In this document: positions 1 through 7,084 of the stretch, in pieces
Position numbering within the stretch: the first letter of the stretch is position 1
How the letters are laid out: each line of letters opens with the position of its first letter
Assembly (NCBI GenBank): GCA_030599405.1
Contig: JAUVOB010000025.1
Coordinates: forward strand, 1 to 9,275
Direction: 5' to 3'
Source: Chloroflexota bacterium
GTDB lineage: Bacteria; Chloroflexota; Anaerolineae; Promineifilales; Promineifilaceae
DNA: 9,275 bases
The notes under the pieces: generated by a model
Databases searched by the model: none
What the model was told of the DNA's origin: nothing
What the model saw: only the letters and a program-made list of their open reading frames with translations
Program-made: the position numbers and the translations under genes

Positions 1-164
1 CCGTAGGCCAGGTTTGCGTAGGATTGGGTGGCGACGGCGCCGGCGTTGGCTCGGGCCCAGGAGACGACAGCTGCGGCGGCCAGGAACTTCGACTGCACAG
101 CAACGCCCCACTCCTGGCGGCGAGGATCGAAGGCGACGATGGAGAAGGTAGCAACTGGTTGCAT
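1..164 (-). CDS. DUF1028 family protein, N-terminal part (cut by window edge)
   Basis: This is the first 54 codons of a gene that runs off the left edge. The protein begins [20 protein letters not shown] and continues through [19 protein letters not shown] and [14 protein letters not shown]. This is the typical opening of DUF1028 proteins, a family with a predicted Ntn-hydrolase-like fold: TFSIVAFDP, then G-V-A-V-Q-S-K-F, then GAVATQ and the Y-A-N-x-x-Y-G segment. In that fold a residue near the N-terminus is normally catalytic; T6 of the T-F-S motif is the natural candidate, but this is inference. The substrate of the family is not established. The ATG at 164 is supported by GGAG at 177-174, nine bases upstream. 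The gene lies 132 bases downstream of lon on the same strand, so it could be read through from lon or have its own promoter. Family assignment is fairly sure; function is open. Confidence 0.85.
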   Translation of the reverse strand, partial: MQPVATFSIVAFDPRRQEWGVAVQSKFLAAAAVVSWARANAGAVATQSYANLAY

Positions 165-166
165 CG

Positions 167-182
167 GTTATGACTCCATAAC
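167..182 (-). promoter_or_regulatory. Ribosome binding site of the DUF1028 gene inside a small hairpin
   Basis: The plus strand reads GTTATGACTCCATAAC, a perfect inverted repeat with 6-bp arms and a 4-base loop. In the minus-strand mRNA it forms a hairpin ending 2 bases before the ATG, with the GGAG ribosome binding site (177-174) at the loop and top base pair. It could tune translation of the DUF1028 gene. A TATAGT -10-like box (186-181) overlaps it, but I see no -35 box at a good distance, so the promoter call is weak. Confidence 0.35.
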
Positions 183-224
183 TATACCGAGGGTAAACGA
201 CGACAATCGAGAGTCCCGAATCGA

Positions 225-240
225 TCGATTTACAAATCGA
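225..240. repeat. Perfect palindrome TCGATTT-AC-AAATCGA, operator-like
   Basis: Two 7-bp arms are separated by 2 bases, in the gap between lon and the DUF1028 gene. The motif AATCGA recurs at 205-210, 219-224 and 235-240, so the region carries a small cluster of related half-sites upstream of the DUF1028 start. A repressor site is a reasonable guess. No regulator is identified. Confidence 0.4.
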
Positions 241-250
241 CCAACCGGCA

Positions 251-272
251 CCTGAAGACGGCGGGTTTCAGG
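251..272 (-). terminator. Weak stem-loop downstream of lon
   Basis: CCTGAA (251-256) and TTCAGG (267-272) can pair across a 10-base loop, starting about 25 bases after the lon stop codon on the minus strand. No run of T follows, so it is a poor intrinsic terminator. It may only protect the 3' end of the mRNA or mean nothing. Confidence 0.15.
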
Positions 273-296
273 CCAATATCTGCTGGTGGTCGCCTC

Positions 297-2789
297 TTAC
301 GCCGGTGGTACGGAGGCCCGAGGTATCGGTGTGGCCTTGGCTGGTTTGCGTTTCTTAGCCCTTGCGGGCAGCGGCGCTAAGAGAACCGCATCCAGCAGCT
401 GGTGCATGCGCTCGATCTTGACGAATTCCATATCCTGTCGCAGCTTCTTTGGAATATCGATAAGGTCCGACTCGTTCTTTTTAGGCATGATGAAGGTCTT
501 AATGCCTACTCGTCTTGCCGCCAAAGCCTTTTCCCGAATCCCACCGACCGGCAATATCCGGCCCCGGAGAGTTATCTCACCGGTCATCCCGGCATCCCGC
601 CTAATGGGCCTATTAGTGAAGGCAGATATTAAGGCCACGGCCATCGCGGCGCCGGCTGAGGGACCATCCTTGGGAACAGCTCCCTCTGGAATATGGATGT
701 GGACATCTGAGTTTTCAAATATCTCATCATGGATGCCCCAGACGTCTGCATGGCTTCTTGTGTAGCTGAGTGCGGCTTGAGCGCTCTCCTGCATGACATC
801 ACCAAGTTGTCCGGTCAGCGTCAGCCCCCCTTTGCCGGGCATAACGGTGACCTCGATAAAAAGGATATCGCCGCCGGCCGCCGTCCAGGCGACGCCAGTT
901 GCAACCCCAACTTCATCTTCTTCACGTAAGAATTGCTGAGTCATCCTCGGCGGTCCCAGCAAATCGACCAATTGCTTTGAGGTGATTCGCTTTGGATGTC
1001 GCTTCTTTTCCACCACTCGCCTGGCAACCTTCCGGCAGACGTTGGCGATCTCCCGCTCCAGGTTACGAACGCCAGCTTCATAGGTATACTGGCGAATCAT
1101 CATCTTTAAGCCACTATCATCCAGCTTAATGCCCTTATCCAGCAGGCCATGTTGCTCAAGTTGGCGAGGAATAAGGAACTGGCGGCTTATCTCCAGCTTC
1201 TCCTCTTCCAAGTAGCCCGAGAACTCAATGACCTCCATGCGATCATGTAGGGCCGGGGGTATGGTATCAAGTAGATTGGCCGTTGTGATGAAGAGCACGC
1301 CTGACAGATCGTAATCCAAATCCAGGTAGTGGTCGACGAAGGCCCTGTTTTGCTCCGGGTCCAGCACCTCCAACAAGGCAGCGGCCGGATCACCCCTAAA
1401 ATCCTGGCCTAGCTTGTCCACTTCATCCAGCATAAACAGCGGGTTGACGGTTCCCGCCCGCCTCATCGCCTGCAAGATGCGCCCGGGTAAGGCCCCTACA
1501 TAGGTACGTCGATGTCCGCGGATCTCAGCTTCATCCCGCACGCCACCAAGGCTAATCCGGAGAAATTCCCTATTTAAGGATTTCGCAATCGACTGCCCAA
1601 TAGACGTCTTTCCGGTTCCGGGTGGACCGACGAAGCACAGAATCGGCGTCCGCATTGCATCGGCGGCGATGCTCTTGACGGCGATAAATTCCAGGATGCG
1701 ATCCTTTACCTTGTCCAAGCCAAAATGGTCAGCGTCGAGTACTTTCGAGGCCTGGGTGACATCGAGGTTGTCGTCCGTTTTCTCAAGCCAGGGAAGTTCC
1801 AATATCCAGTCCAGATAGGTCCGGATCACGCCGATTTCCGGCGCCATCGGAGGCATGCTAGCCAAGCGGGCGAGCTCCTTATCCGCTTTCGCACGGACGT
1901 CATCAGGTAACGCTTTGCTATCGAAAGCGTCGCGGAGCTCCGACAACTCCTGAGTGAAAGTGTCCATCTCACCCAGCTCGCTCTGGATGACGCGCATCTG
2001 CTCCCGCAGGAAGTGTTCGCGCTGCATCTTATCGACTTCTTGCTGGACTCGTGAATGGATCTGGTCCTCCATCTCCAAGACGTCAAGTTCGCGAGCTAGA
2101 TGGACGCTTACTTTCTGCAATCTATTGTTGGGATCGAAGGTTTCCAGGATCTCCTGTTTGATATCTAGGGGCAGATCCAGCGTCGAGGCGATGAAATCGG
2201 CCAGCCAACCGGGCTCTTCAATATTAATGGCGAAGGTATAAACCTCCTCCGGCAACTTGCGATTAAGATCGACGACCTTCTCAAAGAGAGCAACAACAGC
2301 TCTCATCAACGCTTCGGTAGTGTTATGCCATTGATCCGGTTCGGGGATGGCTCTCACCCGTACTCGAATATATGGATCCCACTGTGTAAACTCCAGGATC
2401 TCTATCCGGCGCCGGCCTTGCGCGAGAACACTGGTGGTGGAATCAGGCATATGCAGCGTCCGGCCAATTATAACCTCGGTGCCTATCCGGTATATATCAA
2501 CCTCAGAAGGATCGACGATCTCGCCGTCCTCCTGGGCCGCAACAATCAGCGTTTCATCGTTCGCAACGGCTGCCTTAATGGCCGCTAACGATCGCTCTCG
2601 CCCCACAAAAAGTGGCATAACCATTTGTGGGAATAGAACCAGATCGCGAAGAGGCAGGAACGGCCGGTCGATGATGCCGTCCTCTAAATCAAGGGCGGTC
2701 TCCTCTTCAAAAAGATCTTCGCCAAAGGGTAGGGCCACGCCCATAAAATCTGACAGCTGGCCGAAATCTAATTGATCATCCTCTTTCAT
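297..2789 (-). CDS. lon: ATP-dependent Lon protease
   Basis: An 830-residue AAA+ serine protease that unfolds and degrades misfolded and regulatory proteins in the cytoplasm as a ring hexamer. The order is: an acidic N-terminal extension (about 1-40), the LON substrate-binding domain (from DRPFLPLRDLVLFP near 41), a helical coiled region (about 230-310), the AAA+ module and the protease domain. Walker A GPPGTGKT is at 388-395, Walker B LFMLDEVDK at 451-459, sensor-1 TTAN at 502-505, the likely arginine finger at R517, and the sensor-2 stretch GVRNLER near 573-579. The catalytic dyad is S711 (in PKDGPSAG) and K754 (in GIREKALAA), 43 residues apart as in E. coli Lon (S679/K722). The C-terminus ends in a basic, proline-rich tail (about 809-830). 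The ATG has a weak GGAA upstream and lies 24 bases after the folC stop, so the two are probably co-transcribed. I see no heat-shock operator. Confidence 0.97.
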   Translation of the reverse strand: MKEDDQLDFGQLSDFMGVALPFGEDLFEEETALDLEDGIIDRPFLPLRDLVLFPQMVMPLFVGRERSLAAIKAAVANDETLIVAAQEDGEIVDPSEVDIYRIGTEVIIGRTLHMPDSTTSVLAQGRRRIEILEFTQWDPYIRVRVRAIPEPDQWHNTTEALMRAVVALFEKVVDLNRKLPEEVYTFAINIEEPGWLADFIASTLDLPLDIKQEILETFDPNNRLQKVSVHLARELDVLEMEDQIHSRVQQEVDKMQREHFLREQMRVIQSELGEMDTFTQELSELRDAFDSKALPDDVRAKADKELARLASMPPMAPEIGVIRTYLDWILELPWLEKTDDNLDVTQASKVLDADHFGLDKVKDRILEFIAVKSIAADAMRTPILCFVGPPGTGKTSIGQSIAKSLNREFLRISLGGVRDEAEIRGHRRTYVGALPGRILQAMRRAGTVNPLFMLDEVDKLGQDFRGDPAAALLEVLDPEQNRAFVDHYLDLDYDLSGVLFITTANLLDTIPPALHDRMEVIEFSGYLEEEKLEISRQFLIPRQLEQHGLLDKGIKLDDSGLKMMIRQYTYEAGVRNLEREIANVCRKVARRVVEKKRHPKRITSKQLVDLLGPPRMTQQFLREEDEVGVATGVAWTAAGGDILFIEVTVMPGKGGLTLTGQLGDVMQESAQAALSYTRSHADVWGIHDEIFENSDVHIHIPEGAVPKDGPSAGAAMAVALISAFTNRPIRRDAGMTGEITLRGRILPVGGIREKALAARRVGIKTFIMPKKNESDLIDIPKKLRQDMEFVKIERMHQLLDAVLLAPLPARAKKRKPAKATPIPRASVPPA

Positions 2790-2813
2790 ATTATGTGTTC
2801 CATAGGAGTAATA

Positions 2814-4211
2814 TCACTTCTCAACCCACAGTTGCGATTGTAGGCTTTCCCATTGATTAAGCAAGTCTCCGACAAGGAAGATCGAACCTGTTACACAGAT
2901 CAAATCACTGGCAGTCGCCAGCTGCCGTGCCGCTCGAATCGCTTCTGCCAAGTCGGATGGCGCTTGAGATTCATATCCCAATTCCGTAGCAATCCGAACC
3001 AAGTCAACAGGATCGCTTGCTCGAGGGTGCCCAGAACTCGTGAGCAAGATGTGATCGGACAGCGGTAGCAGAGTGCTCATGATACCCCTAGCATCTTTGT
3101 CCGCTGTAGCGCCAATGATGATCACGAGATGGTTGTACTCGAAATCATTCTCAAGAGTAAAAGCCAGCTTAAGAGCAGAGTCAACATTGTGAGCGCAGTC
3201 GACCAGGAGTGTCGGAGAACCACCACCATGCGCCAGAACCTGCATCCGCCCCGGCCAAAATACGTGCGCCAGACCTTCCTTAACACTCTCCAGCGTCAGT
3301 TCAGGATAAGCCTCACTGACTACATTCAAGGCAGCCAGAGCAACTAAAGCGTTATCTTGTTGGTGACGTCCAGCCAACGCGAGAGTAAGACGCGATCCAG
3401 CAGGGAGAAGAGCAGAATCAGGCGATGCGGTGATAACTATCTGTTGCGTCCATGTATCGGGAGCCTGCTCTGTAGCCAGGCCTTGGCCTTCTGACGCGCA
3501 ACGCCATTCACGACCGATCACGGTCATCGGCGCATGGTGTTTAAAGGCGATGAGCTCAAGTTGGGAAAGAGCCTCAGGCTCTTGAGGAGCCGATATCACC
3601 GGGATACCGTTTTTGATAATACCACCCTTCTCAGCGGCGATTTCCGCCACTGTGTTGCCGAGAAGATAGGTATGATCCAGGCTAAGCGATGTGATGACTG
3701 AAACAAGGGGGGTGAGGACATTGGAAGCGTCTAGTCGCCCCCCCAATCCGACCTCAATAACGGCTATATCTACACCTTCTTCGGCAAAGTGTTGGAATGC
3801 GATGGCCGTAACTAGCTCATACCAGGTAAGATCGACTATCTGCTCGGCGACGGGCCTGATTCGTTCAACTAATTTAACAACTTGTTCTTTGCCAATGCGG
3901 CCGTCGTCATCTTCCGGCGTCAATATCCGGATTCGATCTCTAAAATCCTGTAAGTGTGGCGAGGTATATAACGCGCTCTTCAGACCGGAAGCTCGCAGGC
4001 TAAAAGCGCACATGGCGGCGACGGATCCCTTACCCTTCGTCCCGGCAATATGAATAGAGGGGAAGGCATTCTGGGGATTTCCTAACAGCTCTAGAAAATG
4101 TTGAACCCTCTCTAGGCTGAAATTCTCCGGAGAGTACCGGTCCAACTGGCGATGTTCAAAGTTAACAAAGCCGTACAGATAATCAAGAGCATCCTGGTAG
4201 CTGGCACTCAT
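2814..4211 (-). CDS. folC: Bifunctional folylpolyglutamate synthase / dihydrofolate synthase
   Basis: A Mur-ligase-family enzyme of 465 residues that uses ATP to add glutamate to dihydropteroate and reduced folates in the cytoplasm. With the ATG at 4211, the protein begins MSASYQDALDYLYGFVNFE, as family members usually do. Visible motifs are the P-loop GTKGKGS (about 57-63), TSPHL (83-87), EVGLGGRLDA (about 153-162), the SLDH segment with D179-H180, AEKGGIIK with K195 as the candidate carboxylated lysine, GRHQQDNA (about 281-288), WPGRMQV (319-325), DCAHN (338-342) in the C-terminal domain, and the closing CVTGSIFLVGD. An in-frame TTG at 4247 would add 12 residues, but it falls in the likely -35 box and has no ribosome binding site. 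The ATG also lacks one, which fits a leaderless mRNA. Next on the transcript is lon. Whether both enzyme activities are present cannot be told from sequence alone. Confidence 0.95.
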   Translation of the reverse strand: MSASYQDALDYLYGFVNFEHRQLDRYSPENFSLERVQHFLELLGNPQNAFPSIHIAGTKGKGSVAAMCAFSLRASGLKSALYTSPHLQDFRDRIRILTPEDDDGRIGKEQVVKLVERIRPVAEQIVDLTWYELVTAIAFQHFAEEGVDIAVIEVGLGGRLDASNVLTPLVSVITSLSLDHTYLLGNTVAEIAAEKGGIIKNGIPVISAPQEPEALSQLELIAFKHHAPMTVIGREWRCASEGQGLATEQAPDTWTQQIVITASPDSALLPAGSRLTLALAGRHQQDNALVALAALNVVSEAYPELTLESVKEGLAHVFWPGRMQVLAHGGGSPTLLVDCAHNVDSALKLAFTLENDFEYNHLVIIIGATADKDARGIMSTLLPLSDHILLTSSGHPRASDPVDLVRIATELGYESQAPSDLAEAIRAARQLATASDLICVTGSIFLVGDLLNQWESLQSQLWVEK

Positions 4212-4219
4212 GAGGGCGG

Positions 4220-4247
4220 ATTGTAGCTTATTCAACAATCCCGGCAA
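4220..4247 (-). promoter_or_regulatory. Likely folC-lon promoter, giving a leaderless mRNA
   Basis: On the minus strand, TTGCCG (4247-4242) and TACAAT (4225-4220) are spaced by 16 bp. The -10 box matches five of six consensus bases and the -35 box four of six. A start seven bases beyond the -10 box would be near 4213, two bases before the folC ATG at 4211. There is no ribosome binding site before this ATG. Confidence 0.55.
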
Positions 4248-4282
4248 CGAGCAGGCGGTAGGGTATTAATCGTGACAGGTCG

Positions 4283-4328
4283 GCCCATGGCAATCTATCC
4301 TCGATAGGATAGATTGCCACGGGCTTTT
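4283..4328 (+). terminator. Strong stem-loop with T-run in the divergent folC / membrane protein gene region
   Basis: The arms 4283-4301 and 4306-4324 pair over 19 positions with a single A-C mismatch, closed by a 4-base loop (CGAT). The right arm ends in CGGGC and is followed by TTTT (4325-4328), which is intrinsic-terminator form in the plus direction. No T-run follows on the minus strand. No plus-strand gene lies upstream; only folC in antisense does. It ends 2 bases before the -35 box of the next promoter, so it may stop stray antisense transcripts before they run into the membrane protein gene. A scattered repeat element is an alternative. Confidence 0.65.
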
Positions 4329-4330
4329 CG

Positions 4331-4359
4331 TTGACAAGGATCAGTCAGGCAGCTACACT
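4331..4359 (+). promoter_or_regulatory. Sigma70-type promoter of the small membrane protein gene
   Basis: TTGACA (4331-4336, a perfect -35 box) and TACACT (4354-4359, four of six) are spaced by exactly 17 bp. Transcription would start near 4366. That leaves a leader of about 32 bases before the ATG at 4398, which contains the GAGGT ribosome binding site at 4383-4387. Confidence 0.7.
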
Positions 4360-4397
4360 CAGCGAGTTCCCCCTTGTCGCCAGAGGTCAACAGCGGT

Positions 4398-4766
4398 ATG
4401 GATGTCATCAGAGAGCTACATACGGTAATATCAAGAACGTCCATTCTGTTTTTTGCCATCTTGGGTGTGTGGGGTCTAATTCGCGCCTTCCGTGGCCAGC
4501 GGGTGGAAGCAAGCTACCTTGGCGCGCTTGTAATCGGAGAGGGAGTGTTTGTTCTCCAGGCTGTTTTTGGGGCCATTCTAATCATCAGTGGTGGCCGGCC
4601 AGGTCGCATGATTCATTTGTTGTATGGAGCCGTGGCCATGATCGCCCTTCCCGCGCTCTTCGCCTACACAAAGGGCGATGACTCGAATCAGGCTCAATGG
4701 TATTACGCTATCTTAACCACCTTGTTGACAGGCATAGCCTTCCGAGCGATCGGCACCGCTGTCTAA
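4398..4766 (+). CDS. Small four-helix membrane protein of unknown function
   Basis: A 122-residue, very hydrophobic protein. Four likely membrane helices are visible: about 11-30 (SRTSILFFAILGVWGLIRA), 40-63 (YLGALVIGEGVFVLQAVFG and on), 70-90 (around MIHLLYGAVAMIALP) and 101-118 (WYYAILTTLLTGIAFRAIG). There is no cleavable signal peptide. Histidines H8 and H73 lie at helix starts, and the loop SGGRPGR precedes helix 3. These could be ligands or structural, but no known cofactor motif is complete. I recall similar small four-helix proteins as hypothetical genes in Chloroflexota, but cannot name a family. The ATG at 4398 is preferred because GAGGT (4383-4387) sits 10 bases upstream and a good promoter lies before it. 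A TTG at 4374 would add 8 residues. It is the only complete plus-strand gene, divergent from folC and convergent with the acetyltransferase gene. Confidence 0.75.
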   Translation: MDVIRELHTVISRTSILFFAILGVWGLIRAFRGQRVEASYLGALVIGEGVFVLQAVFGAILIISGGRPGRMIHLLYGAVAMIALPALFAYTKGDDSNQAQWYYAILTTLLTGIAFRAIGTAV

Positions 4767-4832
4767 ATATCCTCCCCGGATTGCAGCTTCACCTCATCGA
4801 GTTCACCGGCTTCGATCACTAGCCAGTAAATT

Positions 4833-5663
4833 CTAGGCAGATCTCGTTAGTTGCAGCCCTTCGTAGATCGTCTCTTCGTCGATGGAAAATCGTTGCCCCA
4901 CTGCTGCTGCTAGCTCCTGGTCACCCCCCGGTAACCTTAGGGTGCTTTTTTCTCCATCTTTGAATCTTTCCAGATGGAACGGCTGCTCCCCGCTGTTGAA
5001 CCGCCAAACATGCTCGCCAATTACCTTATTTACAATAACCCGATCGAGGAAATGACCCTCAGGACCGTAATCGTTGATGGTGGCCCACCTGAATTGGGCG
5101 TCGGTTACAGGCCTGTTTATTAAGGTGTAGCAGTTAGGTATCGGATGGCGGTCGCGGTCAATCCGGAAACTCTTGGCCCCCTCTGGCGTTACTGTGTAGT
5201 GGTGAAAGCGACTGCCGCGATAGGTTTTCTCAAGAGTGTTAACCGGCAACAGTGCGTAAACCGGTAATCCTACATCGGCCAGCCACAGGTTACTCCCCAC
5301 CTTCAAGACGATTGCCGCATGGCAGCCGACTGAATCTCCCATATTATTAATAGTAAGGTAGCCTCGATAACCGAGGCCTGTTAGAAGTGCGAAAAACGCG
5401 TAGTTGCTCTCAAAGCATGTCCCTCCCCCACCCTTTTCTATGGCGTCCGTCCAGAATTCATCGGGCCAGCGTGGACAATCTGCCAGGTTGCTGTTCTTCC
5501 CACGTTTAACTATTCTGAAGGCGCTCTCCCAAGGTACTCGGCATGTATAGGCGGATATAAGTTCTTCCAAGAATGAGGACCCTGGATCATCCACCGGAAC
5601 AAGTTCGAGGTAATCGAGAATGGCCTGTTGCTGGTTATTGTTCAATGTAGGATGCGCTTCCAT
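4833..5663 (-). CDS. Arylamine N-acetyltransferase-like protein
   Basis: A 276-residue protein of the NAT family, cytoplasmic enzymes that move an acetyl group from acetyl-CoA to arylamines, hydrazines or related compounds through a cysteine thioester. Relatives act as amide synthases in antibiotic pathways. The triad is visible as C83 (in GGGGTCFESN), H115 (in VGCHAAIVL) and D130 (in WLADVGLP). The spacing of 32 and 15 fits the family, whose Salmonella member has C69, H107 and D122. The P-W-E-S motif near 44-47 replaces the usual P-F-E-N. The conserved R-G-G-x-C before the cysteine is G-G-G-T-C here, so the usual arginine is missing. Length is normal. The gene follows the MFS exporter by 58 bases on the same strand. 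No ribosome binding site precedes the ATG at 5663. The true acyl donor and acceptor cannot be inferred. Confidence 0.88.
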   Translation of the reverse strand: MEAHPTLNNNQQQAILDYLELVPVDDPGSSFLEELISAYTCRVPWESAFRIVKRGKNSNLADCPRWPDEFWTDAIEKGGGGTCFESNYAFFALLTGLGYRGYLTINNMGDSVGCHAAIVLKVGSNLWLADVGLPVYALLPVNTLEKTYRGSRFHHYTVTPEGAKSFRIDRDRHPIPNCYTLINRPVTDAQFRWATINDYGPEGHFLDRVIVNKVIGEHVWRFNSGEQPFHLERFKDGEKSTLRLPGGDQELAAAVGQRFSIDEETIYEGLQLTRSA

Positions 5664-5671
5664 ACGAGCGG

Positions 5672-5690
5672 ATTCTATCTCGAAAGATAG
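5672..5690 (-). promoter_or_regulatory. Candidate -10 box and small hairpin before the acetyltransferase gene
   Basis: On the minus strand, TAGAAT (5677-5672) lies 8 bases before the ATG at 5663, the same layout as folC (TACAAT, then CCGC plus four bases, then ATG). A start near 5665 would give a leaderless mRNA. No good -35 box is visible at 16-18 bp. A 6-bp hairpin CTATCT-CGAA-AGATAG (5675-5690) overlaps the box and may instead be a structure in a transcript shared with the exporter gene. Confidence 0.3.
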
Positions 5691-5721
5691 CCATAGCCAG
5701 ACAGCGAATCGAATCCGTCAC

Positions 5722-7059
5722 TCAGACAGATTGCGGCTCCACAGCGGATTTTCCAACGTCGCTACCGGCATCCAGGGTAGCGCCGTGCCCATTTTCCTCG
5801 ATCTGCATAACGGCTGGTGTAAATAAACCAACCAGTGCTAGTACCGCCATCACTATACCAGCGACAACGAACAATAACCGAACACCTGCCGCGTCGGCCA
5901 TCAGGCCGGCGAGGATTAAACCTACAGGAGACATGGCCATTACCGCGCTATTGGTCAAACCAAGAACTCGCCCCTGCATATCTGGAGCAACCGACGCCTG
6001 TAGAATGGCGAATATAGGTCCATTGACGAACGGATTGGCAACGCCGGCTATCAGGATAAAGCCCACCGCGGGGGTGAAGGCCGAAGATGGCGCCAAGCCA
6101 ACGGCTATCACGCCAGCACCCATGAAAACTAGCCCAAGTAGTGCTGTCAGGATGCGACGTCTGAAACCTCCCCATATTCCTAATAGCAGCCCGCCAACGA
6201 CTATACCAATTCCCCAGGCTGATTCAAACCAGCCAAGCTCCACGGCGCCACCGCCAAAGTGATCGCTTACCAGCAGGGGCATCAGAACGGCCGCTGGTGT
6301 AAAGACCAGGTTGATCAACAAGGCCATGATTATGATGATAAGCAATCCTGGCCATCCCCATACATAAGCCAAACCTTCTCGTAATTCTTGTTTGAAAGAG
6401 GTGTTTCTTTGGTCTGAGGATTCTATAACTTCGCCGTCTTCATTATGGCTGATTGGCCCTCTTCTATCTGGTTGGGGAACATGAATGAAGAACAGAGGGA
6501 TGATGCCAAATAATGCGGTAATTACATCGATGGCCAGGATGCTATGCATGGGAATAAGCACCAGAAGAAAGGCACTGAGAGGTGCGGAGACAATGCCCAG
6601 GGCGCCATTCAAGGTCTGATTTAGTCCTTGAATCCGGGTCAGTTGCTGCTCAGGAACCATCAGAGAGGTAGAGGCAGTCATGGCCGGCCAGTGGAAACTA
6701 CTGGCAACCGCCCGGACAAACAGCAGGGTATAGATCTGCCAAACTTGAATCACCCCACTCCAAAAGAGCAGGCCTAATACAATTGTCGCCAGAGCTACCA
6801 GGCTGTCTGCGACCATCATTATCAGGCGCCGGTTCCAGCGATCGACCAATGTGCCCGCAATAGGTCCAAGGAGAACCTGTGGTAGAAGACCTACTAGCGA
6901 CGCTATTGCCAGTACTAACGCCGAACCGGTTTCGCTGGTGAGCCACCAAATAAGGGCGAATTGGACCAGCTGACTGCCGAAAAGAGAAACTGCCTGGCCC
7001 GCCCACATGACGAAGAAAGGAGCGAGTGGTTTATCCTTGGAATGAATTTGGCTGGACAC
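5722..7059 (-). CDS. MFS exporter (Mef/EntS-like drug or siderophore efflux family)
   Basis: A 445-residue inner-membrane transporter of the major facilitator superfamily, probably a proton-driven exporter. About 12 helices are apparent: six before residue ~194, a charged central loop (about 194-228), and six after. Motif A between helices 2 and 3 reads GPIAGTLVDRWNRRLIMM (about 65-82, with D73, R74, R77 and R78). The matching stretch APDMQGRVLGLTN (about 358-370) is typical of the branch with macrolide efflux Mef and enterobactin exporter EntS proteins. The hydrophilic C-terminal tail (about 420-445) is acidic. The start is a GTG at 7059, chosen because AGGAGG (plus-strand 7069-7074) is 9 bases upstream, the best ribosome binding site in the window. 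The neighbours are a serine hydrolase upstream and an acetyltransferase downstream, which suggests export of a small toxic or bioactive compound. The substrate is unknown. Confidence 0.9.
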   Translation of the reverse strand: MSSQIHSKDKPLAPFFVMWAGQAVSLFGSQLVQFALIWWLTSETGSALVLAIASLVGLLPQVLLGPIAGTLVDRWNRRLIMMVADSLVALATIVLGLLFWSGVIQVWQIYTLLFVRAVASSFHWPAMTASTSLMVPEQQLTRIQGLNQTLNGALGIVSAPLSAFLLVLIPMHSILAIDVITALFGIIPLFFIHVPQPDRRGPISHNEDGEVIESSDQRNTSFKQELREGLAYVWGWPGLLIIIIMALLINLVFTPAAVLMPLLVSDHFGGGAVELGWFESAWGIGIVVGGLLLGIWGGFRRRILTALLGLVFMGAGVIAVGLAPSSAFTPAVGFILIAGVANPFVNGPIFAILQASVAPDMQGRVLGLTNSAVMAMSPVGLILAGLMADAAGVRLLFVVAGIVMAVLALVGLFTPAVMQIEENGHGATLDAGSDVGKSAVEPQSV

Positions 7060-7084
7060 GGGCGGGATCCTCCTGGCTAATTAC

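Noticed and set aside
286..765. Plus-strand open frame of about 159 codons over the end of lon
   Set aside because: It lies fully opposite the lon coding sequence, has low-complexity composition typical of an antisense reading, and has no recognisable domain or ribosome binding site. The same applies to the other overlapping frames inside lon, folC, the MFS gene and the hydrolase gene.
4212..4247. Longer FolC starting at the TTG codon at 4247
   Set aside because: It has no ribosome binding site, the extra 12 residues do not fit the usual family N-terminus, and the codon falls in the likely -35 box.
4763..4846. Minus-strand open stretch after the acetyltransferase ending in EAGELDEVKLQSGEDI
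   Set aside because: It looks protein-like but is only 27 codons, has no good start or ribosome binding site, and a stop-free run of this length is expected by chance. It is in a different frame from the acetyltransferase, whose end looks normal.
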